Shown piece by piece: positions 36,602 through 44,234 of a DNA stretch of 64,000 bases. This stretch comes from Pseudomonas sp. MUP55. Lineage in GTDB: Bacteria > Pseudomonadota > Gammaproteobacteria > Pseudomonadales > Pseudomonadaceae. Below the pieces are notes generated by a model. That model was given only the letters and a program-made list of their open reading frames with translations. It ran no database searches and was not told the origin of the DNA. The stretch spans positions 744,001 to 808,000 of the forward strand of contig NZ_CP138214.1 in assembly GCF_034043515.1 (NCBI RefSeq), in the 5' to 3' direction. The first letter of the stretch is position 1. Each line of letters opens with the position of its first letter. The translations under genes were made by a program, and so were the position numbers.

Positions 36602-38359
36602 CTATTTGCCGGTCAGGCCGTTCAGCAAACCGCCCAGGCCTCCGGTTGTGGCCGTGCTGCCGGTAGTGGTCGTGGTGCCTGTGGTGGTGCCGATATTCAG
36701 GCCGCCGAGCAGGCCGCCGCTGGTACCACCGGTGCCGCCTGTGACCAGGCCACCTACCGAGCCTACGGTGTTGCCGACGGCGGTTACGGTGGTGCCCAGG
36801 GTATTGGTGACCGGGTTGGCGTTGGCAGCGGTCAGGTTAGTGCCCAGACTGCTGACGGCACCGCCGACTTGAGTCACCAGACCATTGACCGGAGCGCCGA
36901 CGCCCGTGGTGGTGCCGATGTTCTGGGTCAGTGCGGTGACGCCGGATGTCACGGGGTTCAAGGCTGCGCCGACACTCGTGGCCACAGTGGCGACCGGTGC
37001 CGTGGCGCCGGTGTTGGCGACACCCGTGCCACCGAGAACGGTACCTACTGAGGCAATGGTGTTGCCCAGTGCGCCACCGGTTACACCGGCGGCACTGACG
37101 GTGCCGTTGGTGTTGCCGATGTTCAGGCCGGTCCCGACGTTGTTCACCAGGCCACCGACCAGCTCCGGTAGACCAGGTGCTGCGGCACCACCGGTTGGCG
37201 CGACATAGCCGCCGGATTTGTCGAGCGTGCCGCCTACGCCCGCCAGCACGCTGCCGACGACAGTGGTCACAGGGTTGCCGGTCCCGCCGGTACTGGCGAC
37301 CTGAGTGCCGAGGCTGGTGACGGTAGCGCCCAGTTTATCCACCAGGCCGTTCACAGGCGTGCCCAGGCCGGTCGCCTTGCCGAGGTTACCGGTGGTGTTT
37401 TCCACCAGTGAAACCACGGGCACCAGTACTCTGCCGCCCAGGGTGCCGGTCAGGGAACCCAATGGGCCGGTGGTGCTGGCAGTGCTGAGGGTGTCGCCGA
37501 GCATGGTCACCGTGGTGCCCACGTTATCCACCACGCCACCGACTGCGCCGCCTACGCCGCCGGTCAAACCGCCGACGACGGGAACGCCGCGCAGGGTCGT
37601 CGACAGCGATCTGCCGGTGACCGACAGGCCATCGCCCAAGTCAGCGACGCCAGTGCCGACACCCGCGACAGTGATGCCCAGTGAGTTGCTGTTGGTGCCC
37701 AGCGAGCCCAGGCCGGTGGTCACGCCAGTGCCGATGCTGGTAACGGCGGTGCCGGCCGAAGTGACCAGGCCGCCTGCCGTTGTGCCGACAATCGGGACCC
37801 CGTTCAAGGTCGAGCCGAGATCACCCACCGCTGCGCCAACATTGCCCACGGTGGTGCCGAGGGTGCCGGCGATCTGGCCAGTGACGAGGGGGGTGGTTGT
37901 GGAACCTGTGCCGCCACCAGTGCCGCCACCAGTGCCGCCGCCGGTACCACCAGTGCTGCCACCGGTACCGCCAGTGCCGCCACCGGTACCGCCAGTGCCG
38001 CCACCGGTACCGCCAGTGCCGCCGCCGGTACCACCAGTGCCGCCACCGGTACCGCCAGTGCCGCCGCCGGTACCACCAGTGCCGTCGCCGGTACCGCCAG
38101 TGCCACCGCCGGTTCCGCCAGTGCCGCCGCCAGTACCACCGGTACCACCACCAGTGCCGCCACCCGTACCGTCGCCGCCACCAGTGCCACCACCGGTTCC
38201 GCCACCCGCACCACCACCGGCACCTGCGCCAGCATCCGGCGAGGACGCCGCTACGTTGGATTTATGCCCGCCACCACCGCTGCTGCAGCCGCCGAGGCTC
38301 ATGGCCAGAATCAACGCCAGCGCGGTACTTGCTTTCCAAAACACGAGTTGAGTTTTCAT
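36602..38359 (-). CDS. Gly/Thr-rich collagen-like repeat lipoprotein
   Basis: 585 residues. Signal peptide with lipobox LGGC (Cys25) followed by Ser-Ser, predicting an outer-membrane, probably surface-exposed lipoprotein. Residues about 40-152 are almost only Gly and Thr, in a heptad GGTGGGT. The remaining ~430 residues are Val/Gly/Thr-rich, with imperfect ~60-residue repeats (for example TGLGTPVNGLVDKLGATVTS and TGVGAPVNGLVTQVGGAVSS). There are no cysteines beyond the lipid anchor. It resembles Pseudomonas proteins annotated as collagen-like triplet-repeat proteins. A matrix or adhesin role is inference. It has its own promoter region and terminator. Confidence 0.8.
   Translation of the reverse strand: MKTQLVFWKASTALALILAMSLGGCSSGGGGHKSNVAASSPDAGAGAGGGAGGGTGGGTGGGDGTGGGTGGGTGGTGGGTGGTGGGTGGTGDGTGGTGGGTGGTGGGTGGTGGGTGGTGGGTGGTGGGTGGTGGSTGGTGGGTGGGTGGGTGSTTTPLVTGQIAGTLGTTVGNVGAAVGDLGSTLNGVPIVGTTAGGLVTSAGTAVTSIGTGVTTGLGSLGTNSNSLGITVAGVGTGVADLGDGLSVTGRSLSTTLRGVPVVGGLTGGVGGAVGGVVDNVGTTVTMLGDTLSTASTTGPLGSLTGTLGGRVLVPVVSLVENTTGNLGKATGLGTPVNGLVDKLGATVTSLGTQVASTGGTGNPVTTVVGSVLAGVGGTLDKSGGYVAPTGGAAAPGLPELVGGLVNNVGTGLNIGNTNGTVSAAGVTGGALGNTIASVGTVLGGTGVANTGATAPVATVATSVGAALNPVTSGVTALTQNIGTTTGVGAPVNGLVTQVGGAVSSLGTNLTAANANPVTNTLGTTVTAVGNTVGSVGGLVTGGTGGTSGGLLGGLNIGTTTGTTTTTGSTATTGGLGGLLNGLTGK
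37905..38225. repeat. 21-bp tandem repeat inside the Gly-rich lipoprotein gene
   Basis: About a dozen or more imperfect copies of a 21-bp unit (plus strand ccgccaccggtaccgccagtg), encoding GGTGGGT on the minus strand, degrading at both ends into Gly/Thr triplets. The unit is a multiple of three, so copy-number change would lengthen or shorten the protein without a frameshift. Copies at 37970-38130 are nearly identical. Confidence 0.9.
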
Positions 38360-38659
38360 GATTGAGTTCCCTGCACCTGATACAACCTTGGTTGTTTCAA
38401 ACGCTCGCTATTTATTGGGTTAGCGATACGTTTGTCCGTGTGGTTATCACAGACCGGTGCCGATGTTCTCGCAACGCTCAACTTGGTATTAACGATTTAT
38501 ATACATAAGGTTGTAGTCGGCTTAACGATTAGTACAAAGGATATAGTTTTTAAAAGATTGAGTTTTAGCGGGCTTGTAAATCAAGGGGTTAAATAAAAAT
38601 AGCGAACCCGGCCGGGTCCGCTATCACTAAAGGTGTATATATACAATTATCAGCTGTTT
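38360..38659. promoter_or_regulatory. A+T-rich region upstream of the Gly-rich lipoprotein gene
   Basis: 300 bp with a base composition clearly lower in G+C than its surroundings. It holds the promoter of the lipoprotein gene (minus strand) and, at its right end, the terminator of the MaoC gene. Two direct copies of ttaacgatt (38489-38497, 38522-38530) are 33 bp apart, about three helical turns, as expected for a cooperative regulator site. No gene is seen. Confidence 0.55.
38594..38624 (-). terminator. Rho-independent terminator after the MaoC-type gene
   Basis: On the minus strand a 13-bp stem with one G-T wobble (atagcggacccgg / ccgggttcgctat, 38599-38624) is followed by ttttattt. It lies 35 bp after the dehydratase stop and closes the fabG-maoC transcript. 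Confidence 0.87.
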
Positions 38660-39508
38660 TCAGACAATCGGCCGCCACTTCCCAAGCATATGCTGTATGT
38701 CGCCAGCGCCGCTCAACACTAACTCGCCACGTGAGCCGGTGCCGGTAGTCATCAGGCTTACTGCACTGGGCAGGCGCACGGGTTTCTTGAAGTGCACCTC
38801 TATTTCAAGGGGGGCGACTGGCAGTAGTTCGCCCATCGCCGCGAGCGTGCGCGCCTTGTTCCACAGCCCGTGGGCGATGGCCTGGGGGAAACCGAATAAC
38901 TTGGCCGTCGGTGTGCTGAGGTGAATCGGGTTGTAGTCACCGGATACGCGGGCGTAGCGGCGACCGATATCGGCAGGTGCTTTCCAGCGTGTCAGTTCGC
39001 TGAGGGGCGCGTTTACCGACAATCCGTGTTCCTCGGCCTCGCCGTCAAGCTTCACGCCTCGGCATAACATCGTGCTTTGCGCATCCCAGAGCAGACCAAG
39101 GGCGTCCTCGACCACGGTCACCACATCGAAGGTCGCGCCCTTGGCATGGGGCTTGAGATTGTCCGAGTACACGCCGACCGTCAGCTCACCCACATTGCCC
39201 AGGGGCCGATGAATGCGAATGCGGTTGCTCAGGTGGATCAGCCCCAGCAACGGAAACGCGAACGCCTTGTCGGTGAGCAGTTGCATCTGCAGGCCGAACG
39301 CCAGGACATGGGGATAAGTCGCTGGCAGCATCGGGCTGTCGGCAAAGCCGCAGACCTTGCGGTACGCCGCGACCGCCTTGGGGTCGACGCGGACCTGGCA
39401 GCGCAAGCCGAACTCGGGCAGCGTGCTGCCGGTGATCTTGCGCTTGAGCGCCGCACGCCAGTACAGCGGCGGTAGAAATGGAGTGCTGTCCAACGTCTGC
39501 CATTGCAT
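38660..39508 (-). CDS. MaoC-type acyl dehydratase
   Basis: 282 residues, double hotdog fold. The C-terminal half has the hydratase-2/MaoC signature YARVSGDYNPIHLSTPTAKLFGFPQAIAHGLW, with the catalytic Asp and His. The protein would hydrate or dehydrate 2-enoyl/3-hydroxyacyl thioesters. ATG 39508 is preceded by GGGAGCGTG; an upstream ATG would overlap the reductase gene by 27 bp. It starts 2 bp after the fabG-like stop, one operon. Together with the thiolase divergent from them, it forms a set for beta-carbon chemistry on acyl chains; the pathway direction is not clear. Confidence 0.9.
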   Translation of the reverse strand: MQWQTLDSTPFLPPLYWRAALKRKITGSTLPEFGLRCQVRVDPKAVAAYRKVCGFADSPMLPATYPHVLAFGLQMQLLTDKAFAFPLLGLIHLSNRIRIHRPLGNVGELTVGVYSDNLKPHAKGATFDVVTVVEDALGLLWDAQSTMLCRGVKLDGEAEEHGLSVNAPLSELTRWKAPADIGRRYARVSGDYNPIHLSTPTAKLFGFPQAIAHGLWNKARTLAAMGELLPVAPLEIEVHFKKPVRLPSAVSLMTTGTGSRGELVLSGAGDIQHMLGKWRPIV

Positions 39509-39510
39509 GG

Positions 39511-40863
39511 TCACGCTCCCAGAAGGCTTTGCCCACACACCCGCAGCGCCTGGCCGCTGACCGCGCCCGAACCCGGCTGGCTCAGCCAGGCGACGGCTTC
39601 GGCCACGTCCTGCGGCACACCGCCCTGGCTCAGGGAACTCATGCGCCGCCCGGCCTCACGCAGGGCAAACGGAATATGCGCGGTCATCTGAGTTTCGATA
39701 AACCCTGGCGCCACGGCATTGATGCTGATGCCACGGGTGTGCAGCAGCGGTGCCCACGCCTGGGCCAGGCCGATCAGCCCAGCCTTGCTCGCGGCATAGT
39801 TGGTTTGCCCGCGATTGCCGGCGATGCCGCTGATGGAGGCCAGCAGCACCACGCGGGCATGGTCGCGCAGGGTGCCGCTGTCGAGCAGCGCCTTGGTCAG
39901 CACCTGCGGCGCATTGAGATTGACCGCGAGCACGGCGTCCCAGTACTCCGGGGTCATGTTGGCCAGGGTCTTGTCGCGGGTGATGCCGGCGTTGTGCACC
40001 AGGATATCGAGGCCCTCGGGCAGGCGCTCGATCAACTGGGCGGCGGCGTCCTCGGCGCAGATATCCAGCGTGAGGGTGCGCGCATTCAAGCGGGCGGCCA
40101 GGGCGTCGAGGTCGGCCTTGGCCTGGGGCACATCCAGCAGGATGACGTCGGCGCCATCGCGGGCCAGGGTTTCGGCGATGGATGCGCCGATACCCCGCGC
40201 GGCGCCAGTGACCAACGCTTTGCGCCCGGCCAGTGGGCGCGTCCAGTCTTCGACCGGCGTGGCGCAGGCCTGCAGGCGAATCACCTGCCCGGAGATGTAG
40301 GCGCTCTTGGGCGACAGGAAAAACCGCAACGCGCCTTCCAGCTGGTCTTCGGCCCCCTCGCCCACGTACAGCAGTTGCAACACACCGCCGCTGCGCAACT
40401 CCTTTGCCAGGGAGCGGGTGAACCCTTCCAAGGCCCGCTGGGCGCTGGCGGCGAACGGGTCGCTGAGGCTTTCCGGCGCGCGACCAAGGAGCACCAGGTG
40501 GGCGCTGTGATCGAGGTTTTTCAGCAAGGGCTGGAAGAATTCGCGCAGCTGTTTGAGCTGATCGGTGTGCTGCAGGGCGCTGGCGTCGAACACCACCGCC
40601 TTGAGTTTGGGGCCGTGCCCGGGAATCCACGCCGGCACATCCAGTGCCTCGTCGCCGTAGCGGTAGATGGCATCGGTGAGTTTGTTGGCGAACGGCAACA
40701 CGCGAGTTGCCAGCGCGCCACCGCCCAGCAGCAGCGCCCCTTCCACCGGACGCAGGCGCCCGGCTTGCCAGCGTTCCAGGCGTACCGGTGACGGCAGGCC
40801 AAGGGCGGCGACCAGGCGATGGCCGAGGCTGGAATTGGCGAAGTCGATATAACGGTCAGACAT
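39511..40863 (-). CDS. 3-oxoacyl-ACP reductase, FabG-like (long form)
   Basis: 450 residues, about 200 longer than core FabG. The C-terminal short-chain dehydrogenase domain starts near residue 210 with the NADP-binding ALVTGAARGIGASIAETLARDGADV. It then has HNAGITRD, the catalytic SISGIAGNRGQTNYAASKAG (Ser, Tyr, Lys) and SQPGSGAVSGQALRVCGQ. The N-terminal ~200 residues are a degenerate second Rossmann domain, as in the FabG4 type, probably structural. It precedes the MaoC gene in the same transcript and is divergent from the thiolase gene with 104 bp between. Confidence 0.92.
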   Translation of the reverse strand: MSDRYIDFANSSLGHRLVAALGLPSPVRLERWQAGRLRPVEGALLLGGGALATRVLPFANKLTDAIYRYGDEALDVPAWIPGHGPKLKAVVFDASALQHTDQLKQLREFFQPLLKNLDHSAHLVLLGRAPESLSDPFAASAQRALEGFTRSLAKELRSGGVLQLLYVGEGAEDQLEGALRFFLSPKSAYISGQVIRLQACATPVEDWTRPLAGRKALVTGAARGIGASIAETLARDGADVILLDVPQAKADLDALAARLNARTLTLDICAEDAAAQLIERLPEGLDILVHNAGITRDKTLANMTPEYWDAVLAVNLNAPQVLTKALLDSGTLRDHARVVLLASISGIAGNRGQTNYAASKAGLIGLAQAWAPLLHTRGISINAVAPGFIETQMTAHIPFALREAGRRMSSLSQGGVPQDVAEAVAWLSQPGSGAVSGQALRVCGQSLLGA

Positions 40864-40967
40864 GGAACGCTCTCCGAAGGCTGGGGTTCAAAGGTTGACC
40901 ATCCCAGGGTAGCAGTCGTTCGACTAGGCTCACTGATCAAGCCCATAACAGACAGAGGGAGCTTTTC

Positions 40968-42245
40968 ATGACTCAATTGCGCCGTGTGGCGATCATTGGC
41001 GGTAATCGCATTCCGTTCGCCCGCTCCAATGGCCCCTACGCCACGGCCAGCAACCAGGCGATGCTCACCGCCGCCCTGGAAGGCCTGATCGAACGTTTCA
41101 ACCTGCACGGCCTGCGCATCGGCGAGGTGGCTGCCGGCGCCGTGCTCAAGCATTCGCGTGACTTCAACCTCACCCGCGAATGCGTGCTGGGCTCGCGCCT
41201 GTCGCCGCAAACCCCGGCCTACGATGTACAGCAAGCCTGCGGCACCGGGCTGGAAGCGGCCTTGCTGGTGGCCAACAAGATCGCCCTGGGCCAGATCGAC
41301 TGCGGCATTGCCGGTGGGGTGGACACCACCTCCGATGCGCCGATTGGCGTCAATGAAGGCCTGCGCAAGCTGTTGCTGCAGGCCAACCGCAGCAAGTCCC
41401 TGGCGGATAAGCTTAAAGTCCTGTTACAACTTCGTCCCCATCACCTCAAGCCGCAGCTGCCGCGCAACGGTGAGCCGCGCACCGGGTTGTCCATGGGCCA
41501 GCACTGCGAACTGATGGCGCAGACCTGGCAGATCCCCCGCGCCGAACAGGACGAACTGGCGTTACAGAGCCATCAGAACATGGCCGCCGCCTACGCCGAA
41601 GGCTGGCACAACGATTTGCTCACGCCGTTTCTGGGGCTGACCCGCGACAACAACCTGCGCCCCGACCTGACCCTGGAAAAACTCGCCGCGCTCAAGCCTG
41701 CTTTTGAACGCAGTGAAAAGGGCACGCTGACCGCGGGCAACTCGACACCGCTGACCGACGGTGCCTCGCTGGTGCTGCTGGGCAGCGAGGCGTGGGCCCG
41801 GGAACGCGGCTTGCCGATTCTCGCGTACCTGCGCGATGGCGAAGCGGCGGCGGTGGACTTCGTCAACGGCGCCGAAGGCCTGCTGATGGCGCCGGTGTAC
41901 GCCGTCCCCCGTTTGCTGGCCAGAAACGGCCTGACCCTGCAGGACTTCGATTACTACGAGATCCACGAAGCATTTGCCGCTCAAGTGCTGTGCACGCTCA
42001 AGGCCTGGGAAGATGCGGACTATTGCAAGACGCGTCTGGGGCTGGATGCGCCGCTGGGCGCCATCGACCGCAGTCGTCTCAACGTCAAGGGCAGCTCATT
42101 GGCCGCCGGGCACCCCTTTGCCGCGACCGGTGGGCGCATTGTCGCCAACCTGGCCAAGTTGCTGGATGCGGCCGGTAAAGGGCGCGGCCTGATTTCGATC
42201 TGCGCGGCGGGGGGCCAGGGCGTGACGGCGATTATCGAACGCTGA
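40968..42245 (+). CDS. Acetyl-CoA C-acyltransferase (thiolase)
   Basis: 425 residues, FadI-like thiolase. The acylated cysteine is in YDVQQACGTGLEAALL (about residue 90). The C-terminal catalytic His and Cys are in EIHEAFAAQVL and ISICAAGGQGVTAI, and GSSLAAGHPFAATGGRIV is present. It cleaves or condenses 3-ketoacyl-CoA with acetyl-CoA. AGGGAG precedes the ATG. The divergent FabG-like and MaoC-like genes supply the ketoreductase and hydratase chemistry, so the trio could work as a fatty-acid degradation or short-chain synthesis module. Confidence 0.93.
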   Translation: MTQLRRVAIIGGNRIPFARSNGPYATASNQAMLTAALEGLIERFNLHGLRIGEVAAGAVLKHSRDFNLTRECVLGSRLSPQTPAYDVQQACGTGLEAALLVANKIALGQIDCGIAGGVDTTSDAPIGVNEGLRKLLLQANRSKSLADKLKVLLQLRPHHLKPQLPRNGEPRTGLSMGQHCELMAQTWQIPRAEQDELALQSHQNMAAAYAEGWHNDLLTPFLGLTRDNNLRPDLTLEKLAALKPAFERSEKGTLTAGNSTPLTDGASLVLLGSEAWARERGLPILAYLRDGEAAAVDFVNGAEGLLMAPVYAVPRLLARNGLTLQDFDYYEIHEAFAAQVLCTLKAWEDADYCKTRLGLDAPLGAIDRSRLNVKGSSLAAGHPFAATGGRIVANLAKLLDAAGKGRGLISICAAGGQGVTAIIER

Positions 42246-42379
42246 TTAGCCGGCAAATTGGCCTAATGAATGCATTCTTCGCGGGTCAGAGGTCGGTAGC
42301 CTCTCCCACCGGCGCGCCGATTGCCGTATAACGAGTGCCACACGCGTGTTTGGTAATACAGGACCCACAATAAAAGCTG

Positions 42380-43276
42380 ATGAAGACTCCTAAACGCATT
42401 GAACCCCTGATCGAAGACGGTCTGGTCGACGAAGTGCTGCGCCCACTCATGAGTGGTAAAGAAGCAGCTGTTTATGTGGTGCGCTGCGGCAACGAATTGC
42501 GTTGCGCCAAGGTTTACAAGGAGGCGAATAAACGAAGTTTTCGTCAGGCGTCCGAATACCAGGAAGGCCGCAAGGTCCGTAACAGCCGCCAGGCCCGGGC
42601 CATGGCCAAGGGCTCCAAGTTCGGCAAGAAAGAAACCGAAGATGCCTGGCAGAACGCCGAAGTGGCGGCGTTGTTCCGCCTGGCCGGTGCCGGCGTTCGC
42701 GTGCCCAAGCCGTACGACTTCCTCGAAGGCGTGCTGTTGATGGAACTGGTGGCCGACGAATACGGCGATGCAGCGCCACGTCTGAATGACGTGACCCTGG
42801 AGCCGGACCAGGCGCGTGAATACCACGCCTTCCTGATTTCCCAGATCGTGCTGATGTTGTGCACAGGGCTGGTGCACGGTGACCTGTCGGAGTTCAACGT
42901 ACTGCTTACACCGACGGGCCCGGTGATCATCGACTTGCCTCAGGCAGTGGACGCGGCGGGCAACAACCACGCGTTCAACATGCTGGAGCGGGATGTGGGC
43001 AACATGGCTTCCTACTTCGGGCGCTTTGCCCCGGAGCTGAAGAAGACCAAGTACGCCAAGGAAATGTGGGCGCTGTACGAAGCCGGCACCCTGCACCCAG
43101 CCAGTGTCCTGACCGGTGAGTTCGACGAGCCGGAAGAACTGGCGGACGTGGGCGGTGTGATCCGCGAGATCGAAGCGGCGCGGCTGGACGAAGAGCGCAA
43201 GCAGGCGATCCGCGCGGCCGATGATGCGCCACCGACCAAGACCGCCGAAGAACCGCCGCCGCCTTGGATGCAGTGA
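42380..43276 (+). CDS. RIO1-type serine protein kinase (PA4780-like)
   Basis: 298 residues. An atypical RIO kinase fold: a flexible P-loop region SGKEAAVYVVRCG, a Lys in LRCAKVYKEA, the catalytic loop HGDLSEFNVLL (Asp about 168, Asn about 173) and the metal-binding DLPQAVD in VIIDLPQAVD. It ends with a charged, Pro-rich tail (EEPPPPWMQ). Soluble and cytoplasmic. PA4780 of P. aeruginosa is the family member I recall; its physiological targets are unclear. The last ~15 bp of the gene are duplicated downstream at 43619-43635. Confidence 0.9.
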   Translation: MKTPKRIEPLIEDGLVDEVLRPLMSGKEAAVYVVRCGNELRCAKVYKEANKRSFRQASEYQEGRKVRNSRQARAMAKGSKFGKKETEDAWQNAEVAALFRLAGAGVRVPKPYDFLEGVLLMELVADEYGDAAPRLNDVTLEPDQAREYHAFLISQIVLMLCTGLVHGDLSEFNVLLTPTGPVIIDLPQAVDAAGNNHAFNMLERDVGNMASYFGRFAPELKKTKYAKEMWALYEAGTLHPASVLTGEFDEPEELADVGGVIREIEAARLDEERKQAIRAADDAPPTKTAEEPPPPWMQ

Positions 43277-43300
43277 TCTTGCGACACATGAAGATCTAAG

Positions 43301-43567
43301 TGTGGGGAGGGGGCTTGCCCTAATGCCAGTCAGTTAAGAAGTAGCACAAGCGGAAAGTAACCTGTGGCGAGGGAGCTTGCTCCCGCTGGGCCGCGAAGCG
43401 GCCCCAAACAATGGGCCTGCTGCGCAGTCCAGCGGGAGCAAGCTCCCTCGCCACAGGTACGGGTTCGCCTTAACTGACTGGCATTAGGGCTTGCCCCCGA
43501 TAGCAGTGGTTCAGTCAACATATGCAGTGACTGATACATCGCCATCGGGGGCAAGCTCCCTCCCACA
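43301..43567. repeat. TGTGGGAGGGGGC-family REPIN split by an insertion
   Basis: The left arm tgtggggagggggcttgccc (43301-43320) and the rest of the arm, gggcttgcccccgatag (43488 on), are separated by a 167-bp insertion. The right arm gccatcgggggcaagctccctcccaca ends at 43567. Without the insertion it reads as a normal REPIN of the same family as those at 7161 and 55988. Confidence 0.85.
43321..43487. mobile_element. MITE-like element with perfect 18-bp terminal inverted repeats
   Basis: Ends are taatgccagtcagttaag and cttaactgactggcatta, exact inverted repeats. The element is flanked by a direct repeat gggcttgccc (43311-43320 and 43488-43497), which looks like a target-site duplication inside the REPIN arm. 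Its centre is a third REP family (cctgtggcgagggagcttgc ... ggagcaagctccctcgccac). It has no coding capacity. Because ccc/ggg flank both ends, the boundaries could also be 21-bp repeats with a 4-bp duplication. Confidence 0.8.
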
Positions 43568-43657
43568 TTTGGTTTTGCGTTGAGCCAGTTGGAATACCAG
43601 GCGCGACGGCTTCCGGATGCCTTGGGTGCAGTGATCTTCGACACATGAAGATCTAAG

Positions 43658-43804
43658 TGTGGGAGGGGCTTGCTCCCTGTAGGAGCGAGCTTGCTCGCGA
43701 AAAACGTCCAGGTAACGCGTTCATTCTGGATAAACGCGGTGGCCCTGAGTTCTTCGCGAGCAAGCTCGCTCCTACAAAAAGCCTGGGCAAAGCCCCATCC
43801 CACA
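43658..43804. repeat. Nested REPIN pair
   Basis: A degenerate TGTGGGAGGGG-family pair (left arm from 43658, right arm ending 43804) contains a complete TGTAGGAGCGAGC-family REPIN (43678-43776) between its arms. This is the second copy of the duplicated segment, with a different insertion from the first copy. Confidence 0.85.
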
Positions 43805-43832
43805 TTTGGTTTTGTGTTGAGTCAGTGGAACC

Positions 43833-44234
43833 TCAGGCGCAGCAGCTTCCGGAGGCCAATTCCTTGAGGATCGGGCAGTCCGGCCGATGGTCGCCCTGGC
43901 AGTGTTCTACCAGGTCCTGCAACGTATCGCGCAGTTGTTCCAGCTCGCGAATCTTCTGATTCAACTCATCGATATGCTGGCTCGCCAGGGCTTTTACGTC
44001 GCCGCTGGCGCGCTGGCGGTCTTGCCACAAGGTCAGCAGTTTGCCGACTTCTTCCAGTGAAAATCCCAGATCCCGCGAGCGTTTGATAAACGCCAGGGTG
44101 TGCAGATCGTCGGCACCGTAGATGCGGTATCCGGCGTCGGTGCGGTGGGCTGGCTTGAGCAGGCCGATGGATTCGTAGTAGCGGATCATCTTCGCGCTCA
44201 GCCCGCTTTGGCGAGCGGCTTGGCCGATATTCAT
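43833..44234 (-). CDS. cueR: Copper-responsive MerR-family regulator CueR
   Basis: 133 residues. MerR winged helix ([29 protein letters not shown]), a long dimerisation helix, and a C-terminal metal-binding loop with Cys in [12 protein letters not shown]. This spacing fits Cu+-sensing CueR, with a CC pair near the end. It activates promoters with 19-bp spacers. Its start overlaps the copA stop (ATGA), so the regulator is co-transcribed with the pump it controls. Target operators are seen upstream of copA and copZ. Confidence 0.93.
   Translation of the reverse strand: MNIGQAARQSGLSAKMIRYYESIGLLKPAHRTDAGYRIYGADDLHTLAFIKRSRDLGFSLEEVGKLLTLWQDRQRASGDVKALASQHIDELNQKIRELEQLRDTLQDLVEHCQGDHRPDCPILKELASGSCCA

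Larger units (their letters stand above)
43277..43832. repeat. Duplicated intergenic region with nested REPINs (kinase / cueR)
   Basis: 556 bp between convergent genes. It consists of two tandem, diverged copies of one segment: the kinase 3' end and tail (cagtgatcttgcgacacatg at 43271, and a similar copy at 43629), then a TGTGGGAGGGG REPIN, then catttggttttg(c/t)gttgag leading into a cueR 3'-end copy. The first copy ends in a remnant of the cueR terminus (43587-43613), and the second ends in the real cueR. Each REPIN has been invaded by another element, annotated separately. No gene is present. Confidence 0.85.

Noticed and set aside
37305..38361. Long plus-strand open frames encoding Pro/Val-rich (PPVPPVPP) and His/Arg/Cys-rich proteins opposite the Gly-rich lipoprotein gene
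   Set aside because: They are the antisense of the GGT/GGN codons of the real gene, with no signal peptide, start site or promoter; long antisense frames are expected in such low-complexity G+C-rich DNA.
43300..43832. CRISPR-like array between the kinase and cueR genes
   Set aside because: The repeats are inverted and nested, of three different REP families, without regular spacers or cas genes.
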